Shown here: positions 19,677 through 28,364 of the stretch, in pieces
Layout of the letters: the number at the start of each line of letters is the position of its first letter
Position numbering within the stretch: the first letter of the stretch is position 1
Assembly (NCBI RefSeq): GCF_000295935.2
Contig: NZ_ALWO02000023.1
Location: forward strand, 522,634-586,633
From: Indibacter alkaliphilus LW1
GTDB lineage: Bacteria; Bacteroidota; Bacteroidia; Cytophagales; Cyclobacteriaceae
Direction of reading: 5' to 3'
DNA: 64,000 bases
Notes under the pieces: generated by a model
Databases searched by the model: none
What the model was told of the DNA's origin: nothing
What the model saw: only the letters and a program-made list of their open reading frames with translations
Program-made: the position numbers and the translations under genes

Positions 19677-20003
19677 GATTTATTGGGCTTGAATGTTTTT
19701 TCAATATGCCTATGGAAGATTGAAGAATTTACTGAAGGGTTGCATGGAGGATGATTCTTATTTCTCAGATCAAGCTTTCATTTTGTTCTCTCGCATCTCA
19801 ACTCTATCCGCACTTGTTTCTCACCTCCCTCCTCTCGTATTTCAACTCTTCCTTTTCCTCAAACTATAATACGAGGTCAAAAAAAGACCTCAAAGGTCAC
19901 GAACTCTTGGCTCTTGGTTCTCGCTTCTCTTTTCTCGTATCTCGCCTCTCTCTTCATCCTTCACCCTTCATCCCTCATCCCTCATCCTCCATCCTTCCCC
20001 CTT
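19677..20003. repeat. T/C-rich degenerate microrepeats between permease genes
   Basis: The gap is built from degenerate tandem words such as CATCCTTCACCC, CATCCCTCATCC and TCTCGCxTCTC. It also holds a GAGGTC/GACCTC inverted repeat at 19873-19891 with a run of seven A as loop. On the other strand these words are GGATGA-type repeats like those near 300, 54760, 57182 and 62680. No coding frame is credible here. Confidence 0.5.
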
Positions 20004-22430
20004 CTACTCCACCTTAAACGCATCTACCGGATTGATCATCGCAGCACGGATTGACTGTGAACTTACCGTAAGTGCAGCTATGAAAAGCGCTATGAATCCA
20101 GAAATCAGAAACACCAACCAGGAAAGGGAAATACTATATGCAAAACCGTCCAGCCAATTACTCATACCGTACCATGCTATGGGTACAGCAAGCACAAAAC
20201 CCATTAAAACCAATTTGAGGAAATCTTTTCCCAAAAGAAGTACTACACTGAGAATACTTGCTCCCATTACTTTTCTGACTCCGATCTCCTTGGTTCTTTG
20301 CTCTGTGGCATAAGCGGATAGACCAAACAGGCCTAAAATAGAAATCAGAATGGCTAAGCCTGCGAAGAAACCGAAAACAGTTCCGACTTTTTCTTCTGCT
20401 TCATACTGCTGATCAAATCTGTCCGCCACGGAATAATAATTGAAAGGGAAATCCGGACGTAAAGCAGTCCACTCCTCCCTGAGATAAGCTATACTTTGAT
20501 CAAAATTATCTGCATTCAGACGGAATGCTACCTCATTAAACCTTTCATCAGGAACCATAAAAATCATCGGACTGATGGGCTGATGCAGGGATTCAAAATG
20601 GAAATCCTTTACAACTCCAACTACATATCCTCGTCTAGGCCCATAATGCATAGCTTTACCTATAGCATCTTCCGAAGATGCCCATCCAATAGCTCTGACC
20701 GCTGACTCATTGATCAAAAAGGCCTCTGTGCTATCGGATGCAAGCTGATAATCAAAGTCCCTTCCAGCAGCCATGTTAATCCCAAAAGTCTCCATAAATG
20801 AATGACTGATATGTATATCTGTCAATCTAATATCCATGACGGTCAGTTCACCATTGACTTCGGCCTGTGCACCTTGGGCATCCAATAACCTACCTGATGG
20901 AATTCTTGAACCCAAGGCCATTGACTCAATGCCTGGCTGTTGAAGAAACCTGTCTCTTAAGGTCTCGTAATTATCCACCAATTCTTTGTAGGCCGGCAGC
21001 ACTACAATTTGTTCCTTATTGAAACCAAGCTCTTTATTTTTCATGTAGTCCAACTGATTGATCACCACCATTACAGCAACAATCAGAATGATAGAAATCG
21101 CGAACTGTCCTACCACAAGCGCGGATCTCAATTTTTCATGAATAGAGCCTATCTTGTAGGTACCTTTCAACACTTTCACTGGTTGAAAACCTGACAAGAA
21201 CAGCGAAGGATAACTTCCTGCCAACATCCCCACCAAGACTACCAAGGCCAGCATACCCAACAAATATTCGGGATGATCCAGTAAATTCATGCTAAGTTCC
21301 TTTCCTGTAAAATCTCCAAATACCGGTAAAGCAATGGTTGCCAAAGCCACAGCAAGAACCAAAGCCATGAAAGTCATCATGATGGTTTCACTCATAAATT
21401 GCCTGATCAAAAGTTGACGATCAGCCCCGAGCACTTTTCGTAATCCAACTTCCAAGGCTCTTTTGGCAGACCTCGCGGTAGCAAGGTTCATGAAATTCAC
21501 ACAGGCTATCAAAAGGATGAAAATGGCAATGGCACTGTAAATATAAACATACTCTATGCTTGAATTAGGTTCAAGCTCGGAATCCAGATTGGAATAAAGG
21601 TGAATATCAGTAATGGCCCAAGGGTGCAAATCTGTCCAAGTTGAAGGCAAGGTTCCATCATTCCCTGTTTGCAGGTGCCTGTTAAGAAAAGAAGGAATTT
21701 GTGCGGTAATGGACTCAATATCAACCCCTGGTTTCAAAAGCATGTAAGTTCCAAAGTTATTGGAACCGAAATTCTTCATCATGGCTTCATAACCACCATA
21801 GAAATCTGTCACCAATTCCATCGAAGCCAAAAAATCAGCCTTGAAATGTGAATTGTCCGGAACATCCTTCATCACAGCTCTGACCTGCATATTTGCTGAT
21901 ACCTGGCCGATTTTCATTTCCAAAGTTCTGCCGATTGCCTCAGAATTACCAAAGTATTTTTTGGCCATGCTTTCCGAGATAACCATACCATCCGGGAAAC
22001 TCAAAGCAGCCTCAGGATCTCCTTCAATCACTTCCCAAGTAAAAACATTGAAAACTTCAGGATCTGAGAAATAGAATCTTCTTTCTTCAAAAACATTTCC
22101 CTCATCTTTTAACACCACATTGGTATTAAGAACCCGGACTACCTCCTCCACATCCTGATTAAAATCAGACTTGAGAAGTGGTCCAAAAGGTGGCGCCAAA
22201 TGGCCCAAATGAAGATTTACTTCACCATTTTGGTTAAAAAAAGAACGGGAAATCCTGTAAATCCTATCTGATTTATCATGGTACTTGTCATAACTGAGCT
22301 CATGTTGAACAAATAGAAAAATCAATATACTGGCAGCCATTCCTACAGAAAGTCCCAAAATATTGATTAACATATAAGCTGGGTTTTTCTTCAGGTTTCG
22401 TAGAAATATTTTCAAATAATTGCGGAGCAT
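20004..22430 (-). CDS. MacB/FtsX-type ABC transporter permease (copy 5)
   Basis: An 808-residue duplicated permease. It begins MLRNYLKIFLRNLKKNP, with a membrane helix near 22-42. The signatures are RALEVGLRKVLGADRQLLIRQ in the first FtsX unit and RTKEIGVRKVMGAS in the second, and the C-terminus is NPVDAFKVE. The KE of the usual RxKEVG motif is LE here, a small departure. It is the middle gene of the second triplet, 209 bp downstream of copy 6. The copies differ most in their periplasmic domains, which suggests different binding partners or cargo. Confidence 0.9.
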   Translation of the reverse strand: MLRNYLKIFLRNLKKNPAYMLINILGLSVGMAASILIFLFVQHELSYDKYHDKSDRIYRISRSFFNQNGEVNLHLGHLAPPFGPLLKSDFNQDVEEVVRVLNTNVVLKDEGNVFEERRFYFSDPEVFNVFTWEVIEGDPEAALSFPDGMVISESMAKKYFGNSEAIGRTLEMKIGQVSANMQVRAVMKDVPDNSHFKADFLASMELVTDFYGGYEAMMKNFGSNNFGTYMLLKPGVDIESITAQIPSFLNRHLQTGNDGTLPSTWTDLHPWAITDIHLYSNLDSELEPNSSIEYVYIYSAIAIFILLIACVNFMNLATARSAKRALEVGLRKVLGADRQLLIRQFMSETIMMTFMALVLAVALATIALPVFGDFTGKELSMNLLDHPEYLLGMLALVVLVGMLAGSYPSLFLSGFQPVKVLKGTYKIGSIHEKLRSALVVGQFAISIILIVAVMVVINQLDYMKNKELGFNKEQIVVLPAYKELVDNYETLRDRFLQQPGIESMALGSRIPSGRLLDAQGAQAEVNGELTVMDIRLTDIHISHSFMETFGINMAAGRDFDYQLASDSTEAFLINESAVRAIGWASSEDAIGKAMHYGPRRGYVVGVVKDFHFESLHQPISPMIFMVPDERFNEVAFRLNADNFDQSIAYLREEWTALRPDFPFNYYSVADRFDQQYEAEEKVGTVFGFFAGLAILISILGLFGLSAYATEQRTKEIGVRKVMGASILSVVLLLGKDFLKLVLMGFVLAVPIAWYGMSNWLDGFAYSISLSWLVFLISGFIALFIAALTVSSQSIRAAMINPVDAFKVE

Positions 22431-22587
22431 AATAACTGTTTGTTGAGATTGTGATTATCCGCTACTTTGCCAGTAACATCAAATTATTAAATTATTTTTT
22501 GTATTTGAATCAATTCCATTTTAATGCCAGCCTAGAGGATTGACTAATGGGCTCAGACCGCATTCCATTCACTTTATCTAAAAGATA

Positions 22588-22607
22588 AGCGGACATTATT
22601 GTCCGCT
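22588..22607. repeat. perfect 8-bp hairpin AGCGGACA/TGTCCGCT
   Basis: An eight-base perfect stem with a TTAT loop lies in the 209 bp gap between permease copies 6 and 5. No T-run follows on either strand, so it is unlikely to be an intrinsic terminator. It may be a REP-like unit or a processing site in the polycistronic RNA. Confidence 0.45.
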
Positions 22608-22639
22608 GGTGGTCAAAATCAATTGAGATAATTTTCCCA

Positions 22640-25042
22640 TCATTCATCCTTCAGTGTCTTTGCAGGGTTTTGCAAAAATACCTTTGTGGTCCTGTAACCA
22701 ATTGTCAATAGCGCAATCAGTCCTACGAATGCAATGGCCAATACATAGATCCAAGGCGAGATATCAGTTTTATAGGCAAAACCTGATAGCCATTCCTGAC
22801 TAAACCACAGACCGAACCCTATGGAAAACATAGCCGACAAGCCCAAGAGTAAAAAGAAATCAGATGAAAGTATTTTTAACACATCAGTAGCTTTGGCACC
22901 TAATACTTTGCGGATGCTGATTTCCCGCGTTCTTCGCATAGCAACGTAGGAAACCAGTCCAAAAAGCCCCATACTGGCTATGAAAATGGCAATCCCAGAG
23001 AATAGCTGGAAAATACGGGACACATTTTGTTCCCTCTGATACATTTGAGCATATTCTTCATCAAGAAATCTGAAGGCAAATGGCCTTTCCGGATAAACAC
23101 CTTTCCATACATCTTCCATTTTGGAAAGGTTTTCTTTTGGGTTGCCTTTAGGAAGTTTGGCCAAAATCCAGTTGGCTTCTGATGGCTGTATAAAGATCAC
23201 CAAAGGTCCGACCTGATTATGCAATGAATTGAAATAAAAATCCTGAACTACTCCTTTAACATTGGATATCAAACCATTAAAATTCACCTTTCGCCCTACA
23301 CTTTCTTCAACTGTCCATCCCAATTCTCTGATAGCAGCCTGGTTCAGAATAATATTCATTTCTGCATTTTCTTCATAAGCTGCAGTCTGATTGATATCCT
23401 GATCAGAAAACTCAACACCTGCCAGTAAATGAAGATTTAGGGTTTTTACAATCTCATGATCTACTGCAAAACCGGTCAGCATAAGATCCTTGTCATTGTC
23501 TCCTCCTGGAGAAATAGAGTAACCTGCTTGAATAAATATGGGAAGTGAGTTTGTCAGGCTGGTGGACTGCACAGCTGCAGTCCTCTCCAGTTCACTTTTC
23601 AATGCAGAATATTTCTCCCCCATATTATAATGAAAATTGAGGGCAACCACCTCTTCCCGTTCATATCCCAAGTTGATGGTCTGCATGAAATCCAACTGTT
23701 TTTTGACGATAAAAGTGGACAACAAAAGACTGATGGAAACAAAAAACTGAAAAACCACCAAACTTCTTCTAAGCCAAGCGCCACTCGCAAAACCGGTTAT
23801 TTTTTTTCCCAAAGCACGCAGTGGCTCCATCCCAGAAAGAATCAATGCCGGATAAAACCCTGAAAACAAACCAATGGAAAGCATTAAGCTCAACACCAGC
23901 AAAATCCCTAGAGGACTAAGCAACAATTCCAAGTTCATGGAAACCCCAGAAAATTCTTCAAAAACCCCTTTTAGCAGATAAAGAATCAATAGACTAAATA
24001 TTACTCCAGATAGGGACAAGATCATAGATTCAGAAATAAATTGACCAAATAGCTGAGGCCTATCTGCTCCCAAAACCTTTCTAAGCCCTACTTCCTTATT
24101 GCGTTCTGTAGACTCAGCAGTGGCTAGGTTGACATAATTGATGATGCCGATGATTATGAGTAAAAAAGCAACTGACCCAAAAATATAGAGGTTTTTGATA
24201 TCAGAAACAGGTTTCATTTCCTTCAGTTGGCTGTCTCCCAAATAAATGGAAGTCAAAGGTTGATACAATATAGAAACTTCAAATCCATAGCTTCTCAATT
24301 GTTCGCCCAAGTACTTTTCTACCAGCTGATCAAGTTTTGAGGTAAAGGCTTCCCTATCAGAATTAGGAATTAGTTTTGCATAAGAATAGTAATTTGCAGG
24401 AGACCATTGAGGTTCTTTTCCATGCCTGGTACTGATAAAAGAGGCTAAAAAGTCAAAATCAATGTGACTGTTACTTGGGAAGTCTGATACAATACCGGTA
24501 ACCTGATAATCTTTGCTGTCTACCTTGATGGTATTTCCCACTGCCAGTAAAGGTTTTTGGAAGTACCGCTGCGCCGCAGAGAATGTCAGGACTATCTGAT
24601 TGGGCGCTGCCAAAAGCTTTCCCTCAGCTCCGGCAAGTAATTCCAGGTCGAAGATTTCAAAGAAATTTTCATCCACAAAAGCAAACTTGGTCTCCTCCCG
24701 GTTACCTTCTCCAGCATCTATCAGCACCGAAGAAAAGATGCTGTAATCAAAAATCAGGGTAGCTACTTCTACCTCCTCAATTTCTTCCATCAAGGCAGGA
24801 ACCAAAGCTGACGGTGTCATCGCTACCACTTGTTCCTCTCCTGACCTGACAAATTTTTGTGCAAACCTTACCACCCGGTCCGAATCTGAATAGATCTTGT
24901 CGTAGGTGGCTTCATGGTGGACATACAGCGCAATGGCCAAAAAACTGACTATGGCAACAGTAAGACCTAAAATATTAATACCCGCATAAAGCTTTCGCTT
25001 CATCAGGTTTCTAAAGGACACTTTTAAGTAATTCTTCCACAT
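22640..25042 (-). CDS. MacB/FtsX-type ABC transporter permease (copy 6)
   Basis: About 800 residues from the ATG at 25042, chosen over the ATG at 25075 because it gives MWKNYLKVSFRNLMKRK, matching the paralogues. A helix near 20-40 is followed by a periplasmic domain. The first FtsX unit carries RNKEVGLRKVLGADRPQLFGQ, then comes a second periplasmic domain, and the final FtsX unit carries RTREISIRKVLGA. It ends NPAKTLKDE. This is the first gene of the second triplet. Its first FtsX motif (RKVLGADRxxL) is closest to copy 5, suggesting the two arose by local duplication. Confidence 0.9.
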   Translation of the reverse strand: MWKNYLKVSFRNLMKRKLYAGINILGLTVAIVSFLAIALYVHHEATYDKIYSDSDRVVRFAQKFVRSGEEQVVAMTPSALVPALMEEIEEVEVATLIFDYSIFSSVLIDAGEGNREETKFAFVDENFFEIFDLELLAGAEGKLLAAPNQIVLTFSAAQRYFQKPLLAVGNTIKVDSKDYQVTGIVSDFPSNSHIDFDFLASFISTRHGKEPQWSPANYYSYAKLIPNSDREAFTSKLDQLVEKYLGEQLRSYGFEVSILYQPLTSIYLGDSQLKEMKPVSDIKNLYIFGSVAFLLIIIGIINYVNLATAESTERNKEVGLRKVLGADRPQLFGQFISESMILSLSGVIFSLLILYLLKGVFEEFSGVSMNLELLLSPLGILLVLSLMLSIGLFSGFYPALILSGMEPLRALGKKITGFASGAWLRRSLVVFQFFVSISLLLSTFIVKKQLDFMQTINLGYEREEVVALNFHYNMGEKYSALKSELERTAAVQSTSLTNSLPIFIQAGYSISPGGDNDKDLMLTGFAVDHEIVKTLNLHLLAGVEFSDQDINQTAAYEENAEMNIILNQAAIRELGWTVEESVGRKVNFNGLISNVKGVVQDFYFNSLHNQVGPLVIFIQPSEANWILAKLPKGNPKENLSKMEDVWKGVYPERPFAFRFLDEEYAQMYQREQNVSRIFQLFSGIAIFIASMGLFGLVSYVAMRRTREISIRKVLGAKATDVLKILSSDFFLLLGLSAMFSIGFGLWFSQEWLSGFAYKTDISPWIYVLAIAFVGLIALLTIGYRTTKVFLQNPAKTLKDE

Positions 25043-25306
25043 GATTGTAAAATCTAAGTTTGGTTTCCCCAACAAAGGGCATCCTGGCTACTATACTTTC
25101 ACCTAGCTGAAACTTTATTTCTACATTCATGCCAGCTCCAAAAAACAGTCTTATGAATTAAAAATGAGGATTTTGTGATTTCACCCTGTGGACAGATGAA
25201 CATTTTTGTCCGAATACGGGCAAAAAAATAAATGGAGGCTGTCCTATAACCAGTCTGATACTTTATCACAAATATCAGTTTGATGGCTTGAGTCTACAAA
25301 ATCTCC

Positions 25307-26557
25307 TTAGCCATGCACCAATTGAAGTAAAAGACCACAGATATAGGCCCCATAAGTACCCACAGCATATCCCAATACTGCCATCAAGACCCCAACGGGT
25401 GCCAGAGATGGGTTAAAAGCAGATGCAACGATAGGTGCTGATGCAGCTCCACCCACATTGGCCTGAGACCCAACTGCCACAAAGAAGAATGGTGCTTTGA
25501 TCAAGTAAGCAACCAACAACATAATCAAGACATGGAATATCATCCAAAATATTCCTATAAGGAAAAAAACAGGGCTGTCAAAAATAGCCATCAAGTCCAT
25601 TTGCATTCCGATGGTGGCTACCAGAACATAAAGTAAAACTGACCCTAATCTCGATGCCCCAGCTCCTTCAAGCTCCCTTGCACGGGTAAATGAAAGAATC
25701 AAACCTCCCGTGGTGGCCACTACCACTATCCAAAAGAAGGTTTTATCCAAGGAATACTGGCCCAATTGGGGATAATTGCTACCAATGAAAGGGGCTAACC
25801 AGTCTGCAATCAAATGGGCTAAACCTGTGATGGCAAAACCAATTCCCAAAATTTTCATGGTATCGGCCATCGTGGGGATCTTCAAAATCCCTTCTCTGTA
25901 TTTTTCCACTTTCTCTTGAAGCTCATGAATGGCAGAACTATCAGCTTTGAAAATTTTATCAATTTTACCTGGCTTGGCAGCCCAATAAAGCAATACCGCC
26001 ATCCAAACATTGGCTACCAATACATCTACTGCAATCATTTGGGAAAATAGCGTGGGGCTAGCACCAAATACCTCCAACATGGCTGTCTGATTAGCACCAC
26101 CCCCAATCCAGCTTCCGGCAATAGTCGCCAAGCCTCTCCAGATTTCATCAGGACCAACACCTCCCAGAACCTCCGGAAAAATGGTGGAAATAGTCAATAG
26201 TGCCAAAGGACCTCCCAGAATAATACCCAATGAACCTGCCAAAAACATGATCAATGCTTTGGGACCTAACTTGAGGATACCTTTAAAATCAATGCTCAAT
26301 GTCAAAAGCACCAGTGAAGTGGGCAATAGATAACGCGAGGCCATGCCATAAAGACCAGAGTACTCACCAGAAATCAAACCTACCGAATTCAACACCGCTG
26401 GGATGAAATAACAAAGCAAAATAGAGGGTATCACCCTGTAAAATTTTCTCCAGATCGGTTTATTGCTTGACGAAGTACCAAAAACAAGCGCCAATATGGA
26501 CATCAAAATCCCAAAAACTATGGCATCATTGGTAATCAGTGGTGTTGCTTCTTGCAT
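25307..26557 (-). CDS. DUF819 family multi-pass membrane protein
   Basis: A 416-residue integral membrane protein with about ten to twelve helices. It resembles the DUF819 (YjcL-like) family in its opening (TNDAIVFGILMSILALVFG), in the GSWIGGGANQTAMLEVFG segment near 150-168, and in the C-terminal GSQANVGGAASAPIVASAF stretch. The two Gly/Asn-rich re-entrant-like segments are typical of secondary transporters built as inverted repeats. No substrate is established that I can name. It follows the NUDIX gene by about 45 bp on the same strand, so it may be the last gene of that unit. Confidence 0.85.
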   Translation of the reverse strand: MQEATPLITNDAIVFGILMSILALVFGTSSSNKPIWRKFYRVIPSILLCYFIPAVLNSVGLISGEYSGLYGMASRYLLPTSLVLLTLSIDFKGILKLGPKALIMFLAGSLGIILGGPLALLTISTIFPEVLGGVGPDEIWRGLATIAGSWIGGGANQTAMLEVFGASPTLFSQMIAVDVLVANVWMAVLLYWAAKPGKIDKIFKADSSAIHELQEKVEKYREGILKIPTMADTMKILGIGFAITGLAHLIADWLAPFIGSNYPQLGQYSLDKTFFWIVVVATTGGLILSFTRARELEGAGASRLGSVLLYVLVATIGMQMDLMAIFDSPVFFLIGIFWMIFHVLIMLLVAYLIKAPFFFVAVGSQANVGGAASAPIVASAFNPSLAPVGVLMAVLGYAVGTYGAYICGLLLQLVHG

Positions 26558-26601
26558 GAAGAAAGAGGTTTTTTACAACAATACCACAATTGCTCAAAAA
26601 A

Positions 26602-27243
26602 TCAAAAACCATCCCTCTCCCACATGTAGGTAAACTCTCCAAGCATCATGGCTGTAGCTCCCCAAACAGTTTCTGATTCTATATCAAAATAGGGCGCATT
26701 TACTTTGAAACCCGCACGGGAATTGATACTTCCTGTTTTTCTAATGTTTTTATCCATAAGTACTTCCACCGGGCAATTGATAATCCTTTCCACTTCCTTG
26801 GGGTCAGGAAGGAAATTGGGTTGCTCATTGACAAAACCTAAAAATGGGGAAACCATAAAATTACTCGGAGGAATATAAAGGTCTGACATCTTGCCCAAAA
26901 GTGTTACTTTATCTGCATCAATGCCTATTTCTTCCTCCGATTCCCGGAGAGCCGTTTCAGCTAGATCTTCATCACTTTCTTCCATTTTTCCACCAGGGAA
27001 AGCAATCTGCCCACTGTGGACACCTTCATATTTGGGTCTTTTGATAAAAGGTATATAGCATTTTCCGGTGCTATCAGGGTAAAACAACATTAAAACCGCT
27101 CCTTTTCGAAAATCTTTCCTGATTTGTTGCGCAAATCGCTCTTCATCAACAGGCTGAGGTGCCATAGTAATTTGTCCTTTTCTGCCAGGAAGAGGCTTTT
27201 CCAGGATTTGTTCTAATTTTCTGATTACCTGATCAAACTCCAT
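26602..27243 (-). CDS. NUDIX hydrolase, coenzyme A diphosphatase type
   Basis: A 213-residue NUDIX enzyme. The Nudix box GKMEESDEDLAETALRESEEEIG lies at about 85-107 with the full GX5EX7REXXEEXG pattern. It is preceded by IPFIKRPKYEGVHSGQIAFPGG, the extended motif (R...HxGQxAFPGG) that marks the CoA pyrophosphatase (NudL/YeaB/PCD1) subgroup. That group splits CoA and acyl-CoA into phosphopantetheine and 3',5'-ADP. I take the ATG at 27243 as start; the codon before it is TTG. It overlaps the stop of the upstream lipoprotein gene as TGATG, so the two are translationally coupled. Confidence 0.88.
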   Translation of the reverse strand: MEFDQVIRKLEQILEKPLPGRKGQITMAPQPVDEERFAQQIRKDFRKGAVLMLFYPDSTGKCYIPFIKRPKYEGVHSGQIAFPGGKMEESDEDLAETALRESEEEIGIDADKVTLLGKMSDLYIPPSNFMVSPFLGFVNEQPNFLPDPKEVERIINCPVEVLMDKNIRKTGSINSRAGFKVNAPYFDIESETVWGATAMMLGEFTYMWERDGF

Positions 27244-27911
27244 CAAAAAGAAATACGGTTTAGTTTTCTCTTTAAATACCCATCTTTGGAATAATTTGTT
27301 GTCACAAGTGGATGCTTAAACATCACAAAACTGGAGTTTTCAACATCAATCAGCCATAATTTGGGTGTAACTCCTTCTTCTTCTTCAAAAAAACCTGCAA
27401 CCAAAAGGTGTGAAGGTGTCACCCAAACAGCATCTTCGAAACCTCCGGATGGACCGATAAACAGCAAGCGCTCCCGCATCCCATTATCTTTAAAATATAT
27501 TACTTCCGAGTCTGGATTCAGAAAGGGACCTCCGTTCTCCGGAAATACAATCTTATAACTATAAATATCCACTACCCCTTTCCCTTCAGGATTGGGAATA
27601 AGATATGGATAAAAAGGTGAGTCATCATCTATGGGATTTTCCTCCGGCCATTCAAGCTGTTCGAAGGCCACTTTTTTATCAACTTCGAAATCTCCAAGAT
27701 TAAATTTACCTTCTGAGTTTTTCCAGAAAGTCACCCAAGATTGGATTTGCTGCAGTCCCATTTCTGCCAACTGTAATTCTTCATCTTCCAGAGGCAAATC
27801 CGACTCCAAAACAACTTCCTCCTTTTCCTTTTCTGAGCCACAAGAAATTGCGGCTACTAAAAGGGCTGAAAGTAATAGGAAACGGGTGTAATTTAAGCTG
27901 GATTTATTCAT
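27243..27911 (-). CDS. lipoprotein of unknown function
   Basis: About 222 residues from the ATG at 27911. That start opens a lipoprotein signal (MNKSSLNYTRFLLLSALLVAAISC, Cys24), so I prefer it to the one at 27995. The mature protein starts with an acidic linker (GSEKEKEEVVLESDLPLEDEE) and has a compact beta-rich domain without a family I recognise. Its stop overlaps the start of the NUDIX gene. A hairpin with a T-run on the minus strand lies about 50 bp upstream of this start (27961-27992). Confidence 0.7.
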   Translation of the reverse strand: MNKSSLNYTRFLLLSALLVAAISCGSEKEKEEVVLESDLPLEDEELQLAEMGLQQIQSWVTFWKNSEGKFNLGDFEVDKKVAFEQLEWPEENPIDDDSPFYPYLIPNPEGKGVVDIYSYKIVFPENGGPFLNPDSEVIYFKDNGMRERLLFIGPSGGFEDAVWVTPSHLLVAGFFEEEEGVTPKLWLIDVENSSFVMFKHPLVTTNYSKDGYLKRKLNRISF

Positions 27912-27960
27912 TTTGAACCAAGTAAAAGAATACGAATGAAATACAAAATTGCTAAAAATC

Positions 27961-27992
27961 AAAAAAGGCCGGAACATTGTTCCAGCCTTTTC
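27961..27992 (-). terminator. intrinsic terminator or attenuator upstream of the lipoprotein gene
   Basis: On the minus strand an AAGGCTGGAACA arm pairs with TGTTCCGGCCTT with one mismatch, followed by a run of T. This is a good intrinsic terminator, but no minus-strand gene ends before it. It lies in the divergent region 50-80 bp upstream of the lipoprotein start. It could end a small untranslated RNA, or attenuate the lipoprotein/NUDIX transcript. Confidence 0.6.
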
Positions 27993-28364
27993 CATCTCTC
28001 AAACCTATTAAACCTATTGTAGATATTCATTGATTGAATAACATGTCAGAAAGGTATATAATGTTTTGTTATTGTCCAAACAATCGATTGCGAAAATTTT
28101 ATTTTGTCTGGAAAACATAAGATTTTCAGGCCAATATAATTTCGGAATTCAAAGATTATCACCAACATATACACTTCATTTTTCTTCAAAAATTCCAGAA
28201 AATTTTTATTTGACATTAAAAGAAAAAATGAAATACCGAAAATAAAATTATCTATTAAAATTGAAGAACCTTTACTGATGAATTGATAGAAAATTGAACG
28301 GATTAAAGGGATGCTTTCCGCAATATTTTTACTTTTATAATTGTAGCATTTTTGAAAAAGGAAT
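27993..28364. other. divergent intergenic region, no gene seen
   Basis: A 370 bp AT-rich region between the leftward lipoprotein/NUDIX unit and the rightward aceK. It should hold both promoters. A purine-rich AAAAAGGA just before the aceK ATG is a plausible ribosome site. No protein-coding frame stands out. A short RNA ending at the terminator at 27961-27992 is possible but not shown. Confidence 0.45.
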
